17,230 nucleotides of DNA from Lachnospiraceae bacterium. GTDB lineage: Bacteria; Bacillota; Clostridia; Lachnospirales; Lachnospiraceae. The position numbers and the translations under genes were made by a program. The notes under the pieces were generated by a model. It searched no databases. It saw nothing but the letters and a program-made list of their open reading frames with translations, and was not told where the DNA came from. The stretch lies in the NCBI GenBank assembly GCA_900764225.1, contig CAAFNG010000375.1, positions 1-17,230 on the forward strand. The letters run 5' to 3'. Shown one piece after another: positions 5,590-12,898 of the stretch (the stretch's first letter is position 1; each line of letters starts with the position of its first letter).

Positions 5590-7833
5590 TCAGATCTTTT
5601 TCAGCTTGGCAAAACCGGCGAACATTTTTTTCACGCCGACTTTGTCAAAGTCTACCGTCACTTCGTAGTCTCTGCCGCCGTCTGCGATATTTTTTACGAT
5701 ACCGACTCCGAATTTCACATGACGGACCGTGTCTCCCTCACCATAGTCCAGGCTGTCCGCCTTCTTCACTGTGAAATCTTTTTTCTGCAGGGTGCTCTTG
5801 GCCTGGAAATTCATTTTCATCTGGGCATAGGTGCTTTTCGGAGATACGATATCATCTACTCTGGGCTTTTTCTCCTGAATGGTATGTCCAAGATCTACCA
5901 GCTCCCGTGGAACCTCCCTTACAAAACGTGACACACGATTATACTGAGTCTCCCCACGGATCATCCGCTGTTTTGCACAGGTTAAGGTTAGCTCCTTCAT
6001 GGCACGGGTGATCCCCACATAACAGAGCCTTCGCTCCTCCTCGATATCCGACGGATCACCGGACCAGATGGAAGCATATCCCGGAAAAACACCGTCCTCC
6101 ATTCCCACGATAAATACATTTGGGAATTCCAGTCCCTTGGCACTGTGAAGGGTCATCAGCAGCACATAATCCTGATCCGGATCAACAGAATCGATATCTG
6201 CCACCAGTGCGATTTCCTCCAGAAATGCAGAAAGTGTTGCCGGCTGTCCGGCCTCCTCCATGGCTTCCTGGAAGGATTCTGTCTTGGAGATCAGCTCATC
6301 GATATTTTCGATCCTCGCCTGGGCCTCCTCCGTTTTCTCTGCCTCCAGTTCCTTCACATAACCGGTAAGCTCAATGACTTCTTCCAGAGTTTCACGGACT
6401 GTATAAGCCTCCGCCTTGCTCTTAAGTCCCTGGATAAAGGAAACAAAATCGTTGATCTTGGAAGCAGCGCGGCCAATGGACGGCACTTCCTCAACCACTC
6501 GGAGCGCATCATAGAAGCTTAAATTCATATTGTCCGCATAATCCTGGACACGACCGATACTGGTAGCTCCGATTCCACGCTTTGGCACATTTAAGATTCT
6601 GCGCACTGCGAGGTCATCACTTGCATTATCAATAGTCTTGAGGTAACTCAAAAGATCCTTGATCTCCTTGCGCGCATAGAAATTAACCCCGCCAACGATC
6701 TTGTAAGGAACATTCGCCAGGAGGAATTTTTCCTCAAAAAGACGTGACTGGGCATTGGTTCTGTAAAGTACTGCACAGTCCTTGTACTGGAATCTGCCGC
6801 TCCTGCGTCCCTGCATGATCTCGCCGGTTACATATTCCGCTTCCTCGAAACCATTGTTGAACTGACGGAAATGGACTTTATCCCCCTCTTCGTTCTCTGT
6901 CCAGAGAGTTTTTTCCTTACGCTCTGTATTGTGGACGATCACCTCATTGGCTGCGTTAAGGATGTTCTTGGTAGAACGGTAATTCTGCTCCAGGCGCACC
7001 ACCTTAGCTTCCGGGAAAACCTTCTCAAAGCCAAGGATATTTCCGATATTTGCCCCGCGGAAACGGTAAATAGACTGGTCATCATCACCTACAACACAAA
7101 GATTCTTGTATTTCTCAGCAAGAAGACTTACTAATTTAAACTGTGCCGTGTTGGTGTCCTGATACTCATCCACCATGATATAACGGAACCGTTCCTGATA
7201 ATAATCCAGGATATCCGGATTGTGCTGAAAAAGCTCCACCGTTTTCATGATCAGGTCATCAAAATCCAGTGCATTGTTTCCCCTTAAAATGGACTGGTAT
7301 TCCTTATACATGCCTGCGATCTTCCGTGCATCCGGATCACCGCCTGCATTCAGCTCCAGCTCTTCCGGCGTGATCAGTTCGTCCTTCGCATGGGAAATCT
7401 CTCCCAAAACAGCACGTTCTTTGTATATTTTCGTATTTACATCAAATTTCCGGAAGATCTCTTTCATGACTGTCTTCTGGTCATCTGCATCATAAATAGT
7501 AAAATTGCTGCTAAATCCCAGCACTTCAATATGACGGCGCAGGATTCTCACGCAGGCAGAATGAAAAGTAGAAACCCATACGCTCTCCGCTCCCATTCCC
7601 GCGATCCGGTTCACACGCTCGCGCATCTCATTTGCAGCCTTATTGGTAAAAGTAATGGCCAGGATATTCCACGGATTTACTCCTTTTTCTTCCATTAAAT
7701 AGGCGATCCTGTGTGTCAGCACTCTTGTTTTTCCGGAACCGGCACCTGCAAGGATCAGCAGTGGTCCCTCTGTATGTACAGCTGCTTCCCTCTGCATGGG
7801 ATTTAGTGTATCCAACGCTTCATGTATACTCAT
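5590..7833 (-). CDS. pcrA: ATP-dependent DNA helicase PcrA (UvrD/Rep superfamily 1A)
   Basis: 3'-5' DNA translocase and helicase for repair and plasmid replication and for removing RNA polymerase and recombinase from DNA; 747 residues, the usual PcrA length. Motifs in order: Q-motif LNPMQREA at 10-17, Walker A AGAGSGKT at 29-36, Ia AITFTNKAANEM, II DEYQDTN, III GDDDQSIYRFRGA, IV LEQNYRST, V TLHSAKGLEF, VI ERRLCYVGITRA. A C-terminal Tudor-like domain (GDTVRHVKFGVGIV...MFAGFAKLKKI), known in PcrA to bind RNA polymerase, ends the protein. I chose the ATG at 7833 (MSIHEAL), with GGAG six bases upstream, over the ATG at 7845, which lacks a good site. The stop codon abuts the cobalamin riboswitch core. 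Confidence 0.96.
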   Translation of the reverse strand: MSIHEALDTLNPMQREAAVHTEGPLLILAGAGSGKTRVLTHRIAYLMEEKGVNPWNILAITFTNKAANEMRERVNRIAGMGAESVWVSTFHSACVRILRRHIEVLGFSSNFTIYDADDQKTVMKEIFRKFDVNTKIYKERAVLGEISHAKDELITPEELELNAGGDPDARKIAGMYKEYQSILRGNNALDFDDLIMKTVELFQHNPDILDYYQERFRYIMVDEYQDTNTAQFKLVSLLAEKYKNLCVVGDDDQSIYRFRGANIGNILGFEKVFPEAKVVRLEQNYRSTKNILNAANEVIVHNTERKEKTLWTENEEGDKVHFRQFNNGFEEAEYVTGEIMQGRRSGRFQYKDCAVLYRTNAQSRLFEEKFLLANVPYKIVGGVNFYARKEIKDLLSYLKTIDNASDDLAVRRILNVPKRGIGATSIGRVQDYADNMNLSFYDALRVVEEVPSIGRAASKINDFVSFIQGLKSKAEAYTVRETLEEVIELTGYVKELEAEKTEEAQARIENIDELISKTESFQEAMEEAGQPATLSAFLEEIALVADIDSVDPDQDYVLLMTLHSAKGLEFPNVFIVGMEDGVFPGYASIWSGDPSDIEEERRLCYVGITRAMKELTLTCAKQRMIRGETQYNRVSRFVREVPRELVDLGHTIQEKKPRVDDIVSPKSTYAQMKMNFQAKSTLQKKDFTVKKADSLDYGEGDTVRHVKFGVGIVKNIADGGRDYEVTVDFDKVGVKKMFAGFAKLKKI

Positions 7834-7903
7834 TTTGATCTCCATTTCTTTTTTATATCGGCAACAGGTATCTGTTTTTAATAAGTTCCAATCGTATCTT
7901 TAT

Positions 7904-7932
7904 ATACTATCATGTCTTTCCTCACCGGTAAA
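7904..7932 (-). promoter_or_regulatory. Probable pcrA promoter
   Basis: Minus strand TTTACC (7932-7927), 17-base spacer, TAGTAT (7909-7904) with an upstream TGn, so an extended -10. Each hexamer matches consensus at 4/6. Transcripts would have a leader of about 65 bases to the ATG at 7833. It diverges from the promoter at 7982-8010. Confidence 0.55.
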
Positions 7933-7981
7933 CCCGGAAATTCATTCCACGAATAACATTATGCCCTTCAAAAAAAGTTTC

Positions 7982-8010
7982 TTTACAAGTAGTATTTAAA
8001 ACTATATAAT
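7982..8010 (+). promoter_or_regulatory. Strong sigma-A promoter of the DUF1836 gene
   Basis: TTTACA (7982-7987), exactly 17 bases, then a perfect TATAAT (8005-8010). The predicted start near 8017 leaves a short leader that begins almost at the ribosome binding site AGAGGTGAT. It is the best-matching promoter in the window. Confidence 0.88.
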
Positions 8011-8033
8011 AGGGAGCAGAGGTGATAAATGCG

Positions 8034-8660
8034 ATGACAAATAATGAAAAAGACATGATGCACAGCATTTTCGAAAAAATAGCTGAGCTTGATTATATAA
8101 AACCCGATGATATCCCGAACATTGATCTGTACATGGATCAGGTGACAACTTTTATGGAAGAGAATCTTGCTTCCACCAAACGTCACGACAATGATAAGAT
8201 CCTGACCAAGACCATGATCAATAATTATGCCAAGAACAAGCTTCTCCCGCCCCCCGAGAAGAAACGCTATTCCAGAGAGCATCTACTGATGCTGATCTTT
8301 ATCTATTATTTTAAGAATATTCTTTCTATCAGTGATATCCAGACGCTTCTCGGACCTATCACAGATAAATATTTCAAGTCCATGACTGACAAGGATATGA
8401 CCTACATCTATCAGGAGGTTTTCAGCATGGAGCAGAACCAGATCCGTTACCTCGAAAAAGATCTCCTTCGTCGTTTCAAGAGTGCAGGTGAAATCTTCCA
8501 GAACGCTGATCCGGAGGATAAGGATTTTCTCCACCAGTTCTCCTTTATCTGTCTGTTAAGCTTCGATGTTTATATGAAGAAGATGATCATTGAGAACATG
8601 ATCGATCAGATGACTCCACAGAAAGACGAGACTTCCCACCACAAAGAAAAAAAGAAATGA
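8034..8660 (+). CDS. DUF1836 domain-containing protein (MerR-like HTH)
   Basis: A 208-residue protein matching the DUF1836 family (PF08876), found in Firmicutes. The recognisable core is at about residues 55-105: KILTKTMINNYAKNKLLPPP, KKRYSREHLLML, then FKNILSISDIQTLLGP. Its helix-turn-helix pattern with the conserved LLPPP and RYSREHL is MerR-like, which suggests a DNA-binding regulator; no target is known. The C-terminus is a charged, Lys-rich tail. I chose the ATG at 8034, because AGAGGTGAT sits about eight bases upstream; the GTG at 8022 lies inside that site. The gene is a single unit between a strong promoter and a terminator, divergent from pcrA and convergent with yerC. Confidence 0.85.
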   Translation: MTNNEKDMMHSIFEKIAELDYIKPDDIPNIDLYMDQVTTFMEENLASTKRHDNDKILTKTMINNYAKNKLLPPPEKKRYSREHLLMLIFIYYFKNILSISDIQTLLGPITDKYFKSMTDKDMTYIYQEVFSMEQNQIRYLEKDLLRRFKSAGEIFQNADPEDKDFLHQFSFICLLSFDVYMKKMIIENMIDQMTPQKDETSHHKEKKK

Positions 8661-8688
8661 TCCACGGAACATTTTTCCGGGCAGAAGA

Positions 8689-8722
8689 AAAGAGACAGAC
8701 ATCCGCGTCCGTCTCTTTTTTT
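8689..8722 (+). terminator. Intrinsic terminator shared by convergent DUF1836 gene and yerC
   Basis: AAAGAGAC (8689-8696) pairs with GTCTCTTT (8711-8718), extended by three more pairs after one mismatch, with loop ATCCGC. A T-run to 8722 follows on the plus strand. On the minus strand the stem is followed by TTTTCTTCT, so it can also end yerC. Confidence 0.88.
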
Positions 8723-8733
8723 GCGTTATGGCC

Positions 8734-9048
8734 TTACTCAGCCTTATCGTTCTCTTCTTCGTTCTTCTTCATACGTGCAAATACCATCTCATACCCATCA
8801 TTACCATAGTTCAGGGAACGGTTTACACGGCTGATCGTAGCTGTGGAAGCACCCGTCTTCTCTGAGATATCAAGGTATGTACGCTTATCCGTAAGCATCT
8901 TCGCTACCTCGAAGCGCTGAGATAATGAAAGCAACTCATTGATGGTACAAACGTCCTCAAAAAACGTATAGCACTCTTCCTTGTCTTTCAAGCACAGGAT
9001 CGCTTCAAACAGGTGATCCACGGCCTCCGTCCTGATTTTTTTGCTCAT
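8734..9048 (-). CDS. yerC: YerC/YecD family TrpR-related protein
   Basis: A 104-residue member of the Trp repressor superfamily, as B. subtilis YerC. The TrpR-like core is visible: LSLSQRFEVAKML, the helix LDISEKTG, and the recognition helix ASTATISRVNRSLNYG. Members are probable DNA-binding regulators; the ligand and targets are not established. AAGGAG lies seven bases before the ATG. The promoter at 9098-9126 serves it alone. In B. subtilis yerC lies near pcrA, so the closeness here may be partly conserved synteny (from memory, not checked). Confidence 0.92.
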   Translation of the reverse strand: MSKKIRTEAVDHLFEAILCLKDKEECYTFFEDVCTINELLSLSQRFEVAKMLTDKRTYLDISEKTGASTATISRVNRSLNYGNDGYEMVFARMKKNEEENDKAE

Positions 9049-9097
9049 TGTTACGCTCCTTTGAAATTACATAATTTTCGTTTGATACAATACTGAT

Positions 9098-9126
9098 ATT
9101 TTAACACTCTAAATTGTGATAAGCAA
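9098..9126 (-). promoter_or_regulatory. Probable yerC promoter
   Basis: Minus strand TTGCTT (9126-9121), 17 bases, TAAAAT (9103-9098; 5/6 to TATAAT). The surrounding 9060-9170 stretch is AT-rich, as expected of a promoter region. The leader would be about 45 bases. Confidence 0.62.
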
Positions 9127-9213
9127 GCATTTTAGGGAAATTTAATAAACTATTTCACATTTTTGTCTTTCCATGACGGACACATGCATTTATTCTCCGA
9201 TCCTATTTGGGGT

Positions 9214-9242
9214 TTGCTTTTTCCTCTGTGATTGGGTATACT
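9214..9242 (+). promoter_or_regulatory. Probable promoter of the yesL operon
   Basis: TTGCTT (9214-9219), 17 bases, TATACT (9237-9242; 5/6). It is about 38 bases ahead of the yesL ATG, which has AGGAGA eight bases upstream. The intergenic space 9049-9280 holds only this and the divergent yerC promoter. Confidence 0.6.
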
Positions 9243-9280
9243 TAAAATAATAATTTTTAAAAGAAAAGGAGACTTATCAG

Positions 9281-9955
9281 ATGAATCGTTTTTTTAACAT
9301 GGATAATAAGTTCTTCGTGTTTATGGGACGCGTGGCAGACCTGATCCTTCTGAACATTCTGTGCATCCTCTGCTGTATTCCGATCATTACGGCAGGCGCT
9401 TCCATAACCTCTCTTTACTACGTTACACTGAAAATGGCAAGAGACGAAGAATCCTATATCATCCGGAGCTTTTTCCACGCTTTTAAGCAGAATTTCAAGC
9501 AGGCAACCATCATAAATATTATTATGCTGCTTACAGCCGGTGTTCTGTTTGTTGATCTTCGCATTGCAAGAGCCGGAGACAGTGTAATGTACAAGGGACT
9601 TTTCACTTTGTTTATCGCAGTTGCATTTATCTATGCACTGATCCTTCTGTACATTTATCCGATCCTTGCGAAATTTTACAACTCCATTAAGAACACCTTT
9701 GTCAACGCATTCCTGATGTCAGTCCGCCATCTTCCGCAGACTGCACTGATGCTCCTGATCTCCGCATCACCGGTACTGCTTTTCCTGCTTATGTCCTATA
9801 CAGGCGCGGCTCAGGTACTTTCCATTCTGATCATGCTCTTTGTTTTGATGGGATTTGCGACTCTGGCTTACTGGAAATCCAAGCTTTTCGTAAAGATCTT
9901 CGATAACTACATACCGAAGGACGAAAGCGAAAAAAGCGAACTGGAAGAAGCATGA
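9281..9955 (+). CDS. YesL family membrane protein (DUF624)
   Basis: A 224-residue integral membrane protein of the YesL/DUF624 family. The family signature near the N-terminus is clear: NKFFVFMGRVADLILLN, then IPIITAGASITSLYYVTLKM, DEESYIIRSFFHAFKQNFKQAT. Predicted membrane segments are at about 18-45, 74-92, 107-130, 152-172 and 177-197, with a charged C-terminal tail. The function is unknown; in B. subtilis yesL lies by carbohydrate uptake genes, but here no sugar transporter is near. It starts the operon, and its stop codon overlaps the next start by four bases (ATGA), so the two products are probably made in a fixed ratio. Confidence 0.9.
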   Translation: MNRFFNMDNKFFVFMGRVADLILLNILCILCCIPIITAGASITSLYYVTLKMARDEESYIIRSFFHAFKQNFKQATIINIIMLLTAGVLFVDLRIARAGDSVMYKGLFTLFIAVAFIYALILLYIYPILAKFYNSIKNTFVNAFLMSVRHLPQTALMLLISASPVLLFLLMSYTGAAQVLSILIMLFVLMGFATLAYWKSKLFVKIFDNYIPKDESEKSELEEA

Positions 9956-10896
9956 GAACACGCTGGAATGACAAGCCGTACCATTCCCTGGATTACATGC
10001 TCAGGGAGCGCTACGGCGAAAAGGTCTACCGGGTGGCTTTAAACGGCGGCATGTCCTGCCCCAACCGTGACGGCACTCTGGGAAAAAACGGCTGCATCTT
10101 CTGCAGTCAGGGAGGAAGCGGCGATTTTGCAGCAAGTGCTTCTCTTTCCATCACGGAACAGATCGATACACAGATTGCAAGCCTCTCCGCCAAAAGACCG
10201 ATTCACAAATACATTGCCTATTTTCAGGCTTACACCAATACCTATGCTCCGGTGGAATATCTGCGAAAGATTTTCACAGAGGCGATCACCCATCCGGATA
10301 TCGTGGCACTGTCCATCGGAACAAGGCCGGACTGCCTGGGCGATGAGGTCATGGAACTTCTTTATTCCCTGAACCGGATCAAACCCGTGTGGGTGGAGCT
10401 CGGACTTCAGACCATTCATGAAAGAACTGCTCAGTATATCCGCCGCGGCTACCCGCTCTCCTGCTTTGATGACGCAGTGAGCCGTCTCCGCAGAGGCGGG
10501 ATCGAAGTGATCGTCCACACGATCCTTGGACTTCCCGGCGAAAGCCACGAGGATATCCTGGATACGATCCGTTATCTCAATGCCATGGATATTCAGGGAA
10601 TCAAGCTCCAGCTTCTCCACGTACTTCGTGGTACTGATCTTGCCGCTGATTATGAATCCGGTCTTTTCCGTACTTATGAGAGAGAAGAATATCTGGATCT
10701 TGTGATCGACTGTCTGGAACAGCTGCGTCCGGATATCGTGATCCACCGTGTAACAGGCGACGGTCCGAAGGAACTTCTGATCGCACCTTTATGGGCCAGT
10801 CGTAAACGCGAGGTTCTGAACCTTCTTCATCACAGAATGAAGGAGCGGCAGAGCTTCCAGGGAAAAGCTTTTAAACCTCTTTCCCTGCGTCAGTAA
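9952..10896 (+). CDS. TIGR01212 family radical SAM protein (YtqA/YhcC-like)
   Basis: A 314-residue radical SAM protein. It carries the long-spaced cluster motif of this family: CPNRDG at residue 36, then GCIFC with C48 and C51 (CX11CX2C instead of the usual CX3CX2C), followed by GGSGDF. Other family blocks are YFQAYTNTYAPVEYLR, IGTRPDCL, WVELGLQTIHERTAQYIRRG, VHTILGLPGE and KLQLLHVLRGTDLA. B. subtilis YtqA (proposed name MnmL) has been linked to forming mnm5-type wobble uridines in tRNA; E. coli YhcC is a relative. I give this role from memory of the family, not from the sequence alone. It overlaps yesL by four bases and is followed 15 bases later by the DUF4364 gene. Confidence 0.93.
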   Translation: MRTRWNDKPYHSLDYMLRERYGEKVYRVALNGGMSCPNRDGTLGKNGCIFCSQGGSGDFAASASLSITEQIDTQIASLSAKRPIHKYIAYFQAYTNTYAPVEYLRKIFTEAITHPDIVALSIGTRPDCLGDEVMELLYSLNRIKPVWVELGLQTIHERTAQYIRRGYPLSCFDDAVSRLRRGGIEVIVHTILGLPGESHEDILDTIRYLNAMDIQGIKLQLLHVLRGTDLAADYESGLFRTYEREEYLDLVIDCLEQLRPDIVIHRVTGDGPKELLIAPLWASRKREVLNLLHHRMKERQSFQGKAFKPLSLRQ

Positions 10897-10911
10897 AAAG
10901 GAGGCATTTTT

Positions 10912-11424
10912 ATGGCATCACCTTTTACAACCTATAAACTTATCATTTTATATATGCTGAAGAATTCTGAGGGAGATCTTACCAATTCGCAGATCACGGA
11001 TTTTATCCTGGATCGGAAATATACCAATTATTTTCAGCTCCAACAGGCCGTCTCCGAGCTGGTGGAGGCCGAACTGGTGGAAATGTCCTCCCAGTCCAAC
11101 CGAACCTACTACCGGTTAACTGATGAAGGAAAAAATACTCTGAAATATTTTTCCAAAGAGCTTTCCTCAGATATCAAGAAAGAAGTCGAAGAATATCTCA
11201 ATTCTCTTCACTGCAAGATTGAGGAGCATCTTCTCACTCCTGCTGATTATTATCCGACGAAAGAGGGCAGCTATTCCGTCCGCTGCCGGATCATAGAAGG
11301 CGGTGTCAACATTGTAGATCTCAGCATCAACGTTCCCAATCTGCCCGCTGCACAGTCCGTATGTGAAAGCTGGCCTTACAAATACCAGAACGTTTACGAC
11401 AAAATAATGGAGGAGCTTCTCTGA
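10912..11424 (+). CDS. DUF4364 family protein (winged-helix, probable regulator)
   Basis: A 170-residue protein matching the DUF4364 family (PF14277) of clostridia. Residues 1-80 look like a winged-helix domain: FTTYKLIILYMLKNS, the NSQITDFILDRKYTNYFQLQ turn, VSELVEAELVEM, and RTYYRLTDEGKNTL for the wing. The second half (about 100-170) is a beta-rich domain of unknown role (SVRCRIIEGGVNIVDLSINVP). This plan suggests a transcription regulator, perhaps of its own operon, but no target is known. AAGGAGG lies seven bases before the ATG. It is the last gene of the yesL operon; the terminator stem includes its final codons. Confidence 0.88.
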   Translation: MASPFTTYKLIILYMLKNSEGDLTNSQITDFILDRKYTNYFQLQQAVSELVEAELVEMSSQSNRTYYRLTDEGKNTLKYFSKELSSDIKKEVEEYLNSLHCKIEEHLLTPADYYPTKEGSYSVRCRIIEGGVNIVDLSINVPNLPAAQSVCESWPYKYQNVYDKIMEELL

Positions 11425-11443
11425 GAAAGCTCCTCCTTTTTTT
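11409..11443 (+). terminator. Intrinsic terminator overlapping the DUF4364 stop codon
   Basis: A perfect 10-bp stem (GGAGGAGCTT at 11409-11418 with AAGCTCCTCC at 11427-11436), an 8-base loop that contains the TGA stop (11422-11424), then seven T (11437-11443). On the minus strand the stem is followed by ATTATTTTG, so it may also end rarA, whose stop codon is six bases beyond the T-run. Confidence 0.93.
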
Positions 11444-11448
11444 ACCTG

Positions 11449-12771
11449 TTATTCTGCTTCGTCATGTATCTTCTTCATATGTTCTTTCAGCGTCTTCTCA
11501 TATCCCATGTCACTTAATTCATAGAAATGCTCTCCCTCGATCTCTGAAGGCAGATATTGCTGCTTTACATAATGGTTCGGATAATTGTGGGCATATTTAT
11601 AGCCAATTCCATGACCAAGGCTCTCATGGCCGCCATAGTGGGCATCCTGGAGATGTACCGGAACGGTAGTCTTCTTCGCCTTCACACAGCGCATAGCCTC
11701 CTGTATGGCGTTGACTGCCGCATTGCTCTTTGGCGCACAGGCCATGTAAGTCACAGCCTGGGAAAGAATGATCTGGGATTCCGGCATTCCCACACGTTCC
11801 ACAGCCTGGGCTGCTGCCGCTGCCACGCACAGTGCCTGGGGATCTGCGTTTCCAATGTCCTCTGAGGCCAGGATCATGATCCTTCTGGCAATGAATTTCA
11901 CATCTTCTCCTGCATAGAGCATTTTTGCCAGATAATAAACTGCAGCGTCCGGATCGGAACCTCGCATGCTCTTGATAAACGCTGAGATAATATCATAATG
12001 GTTGTCCCCGTTCTTATCGTAGCGCACCACACGCTTCTGAATGCACTCAGAAGCCACAGAAAGGGTCAGATGGATCTTTCCGTCCTCTCCCCGGGGTGTG
12101 GTCAGAATTCCCAGTTCTACGGCATTCAGTGCACTTCTGGCGTCACCTCCTGCCATGTCTGCCAGAAATTCCAGTGCATCATCATCGATCACTACATCGT
12201 AACTTCCCATTCCCCGCTCTGGATCGTTCACAGCCCGCAGAATCAGCTCCTTCACCTCCGGGATCTCCAAAGCCTTCAGCTCAAAGATAATAGATCTGGA
12301 AAGAAGCGCGCCGTTTACCTCGAAATAGGGATTCTCAGTAGTTGCTCCGATGAGGATAATGGTTCCGTCCTCCACAAACGGAAGAAGATAATCCTGCTGT
12401 CCCTTGTTGAAACGGTGGATCTCATCGATAAACAGGATCGTTTTTTTTCCGTACATTCCAAGGTCATCCTGGGCCTGCTTTACCACAGTTTCCATATCCT
12501 TCTTGCCTGCCACGGTTGCATTGATCTGGGTAAAATTGGCGCTTGTGGTATTGGCGATCACTTTCGCCAGAGTTGTCTTTCCGGTTCCCGGAGGGCCGTA
12601 GAAAATGACAGAGGTCAGTTTATCTGCCTTGATGGCACGGTACAGTAATTTATCTTTTCCTACGATATGCTGCTGCCCTACCACCTCATCCAGAGTCCGC
12701 GGGCGCAGTCTGGATGCAAGTGGGGATTCCTGATCCAAGGTTTTTGATTTCGCGTATTCAAATAGATCCAT
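11449..12771 (-). CDS. rarA: Replication-associated recombination protein A (RarA/MgsA AAA+ ATPase)
   Basis: Clamp-loader-like AAA+ ATPase acting at stalled replication forks, 440 residues, full length. Visible: N-terminal PLASRLRPRTLDEVVGQQH, Walker A GPPGTGKT at 59-66, Walker B LFIDEIHRFNKGQQD, sensor 1 IGATTENPYFEVN, arginine finger region ALLSRS, and the C-terminal tetramerisation part with GSDPDAAVYYLAKML, EDIGNADP and the family-typical HLQDAHYGGHESLGHG. I chose the ATG at 12771 (MDLFEYA), with GGAG eight bases upstream; the GTG at 12780 overlaps that site. It is a single-gene unit convergent with the yesL operon. Confidence 0.96.
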   Translation of the reverse strand: MDLFEYAKSKTLDQESPLASRLRPRTLDEVVGQQHIVGKDKLLYRAIKADKLTSVIFYGPPGTGKTTLAKVIANTTSANFTQINATVAGKKDMETVVKQAQDDLGMYGKKTILFIDEIHRFNKGQQDYLLPFVEDGTIILIGATTENPYFEVNGALLSRSIIFELKALEIPEVKELILRAVNDPERGMGSYDVVIDDDALEFLADMAGGDARSALNAVELGILTTPRGEDGKIHLTLSVASECIQKRVVRYDKNGDNHYDIISAFIKSMRGSDPDAAVYYLAKMLYAGEDVKFIARRIMILASEDIGNADPQALCVAAAAAQAVERVGMPESQIILSQAVTYMACAPKSNAAVNAIQEAMRCVKAKKTTVPVHLQDAHYGGHESLGHGIGYKYAHNYPNHYVKQQYLPSEIEGEHFYELSDMGYEKTLKEHMKKIHDEAE

Positions 12772-12850
12772 GGTATTCACTCCTGTTGCTTATACAAAAT
12801 ATGCTGCCTGATCTGTTGCGGCAGCCTGCCTGTAACTTCTTATTTCTATA

Positions 12851-12879
12851 ATATTACCTGCTTATGTCAGAAAAAGCAA
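12851..12879 (-). promoter_or_regulatory. Possible rarA promoter
   Basis: Minus strand TTGCTT (12879-12874), 17 bases, TAATAT (12856-12851; 4/6). A nearby overlapping TATTAT could also serve as -10 but has no fitting -35. The leader of about 75 bases can form a hairpin GCTGCC/GGCAGC (12803-12825). No convincing terminator lies between the deacetylase gene and rarA, so read-through is possible. Confidence 0.45.
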
Positions 12880-12898
12880 ATATAAGTTTGGCGCTCCT

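Noticed and set aside
5610..5660. TTGACA inside the end of pcrA as a promoter for the riboswitch transcript
   Set aside because: The hexamer is perfect but the -10 positions at 16-18 bases match poorly (best AATGTT, 3/6). A promoter within pcrA remains possible but unsupported.
8022..8033. GTG start for the DUF1836 protein
   Set aside because: The GTG is part of the AGAGGTGAT ribosome binding site serving the ATG at 8034.
10039..10746. Long minus-strand open frame (235 codons) opposite the radical SAM gene
   Set aside because: It is fully antisense to a gene with clear family motifs, has no ribosome binding site and a composition unlike a folded protein.
11998..12648. Plus-strand open frame of 216 codons opposite rarA
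   Set aside because: Antisense shadow of rarA with no supporting signals.
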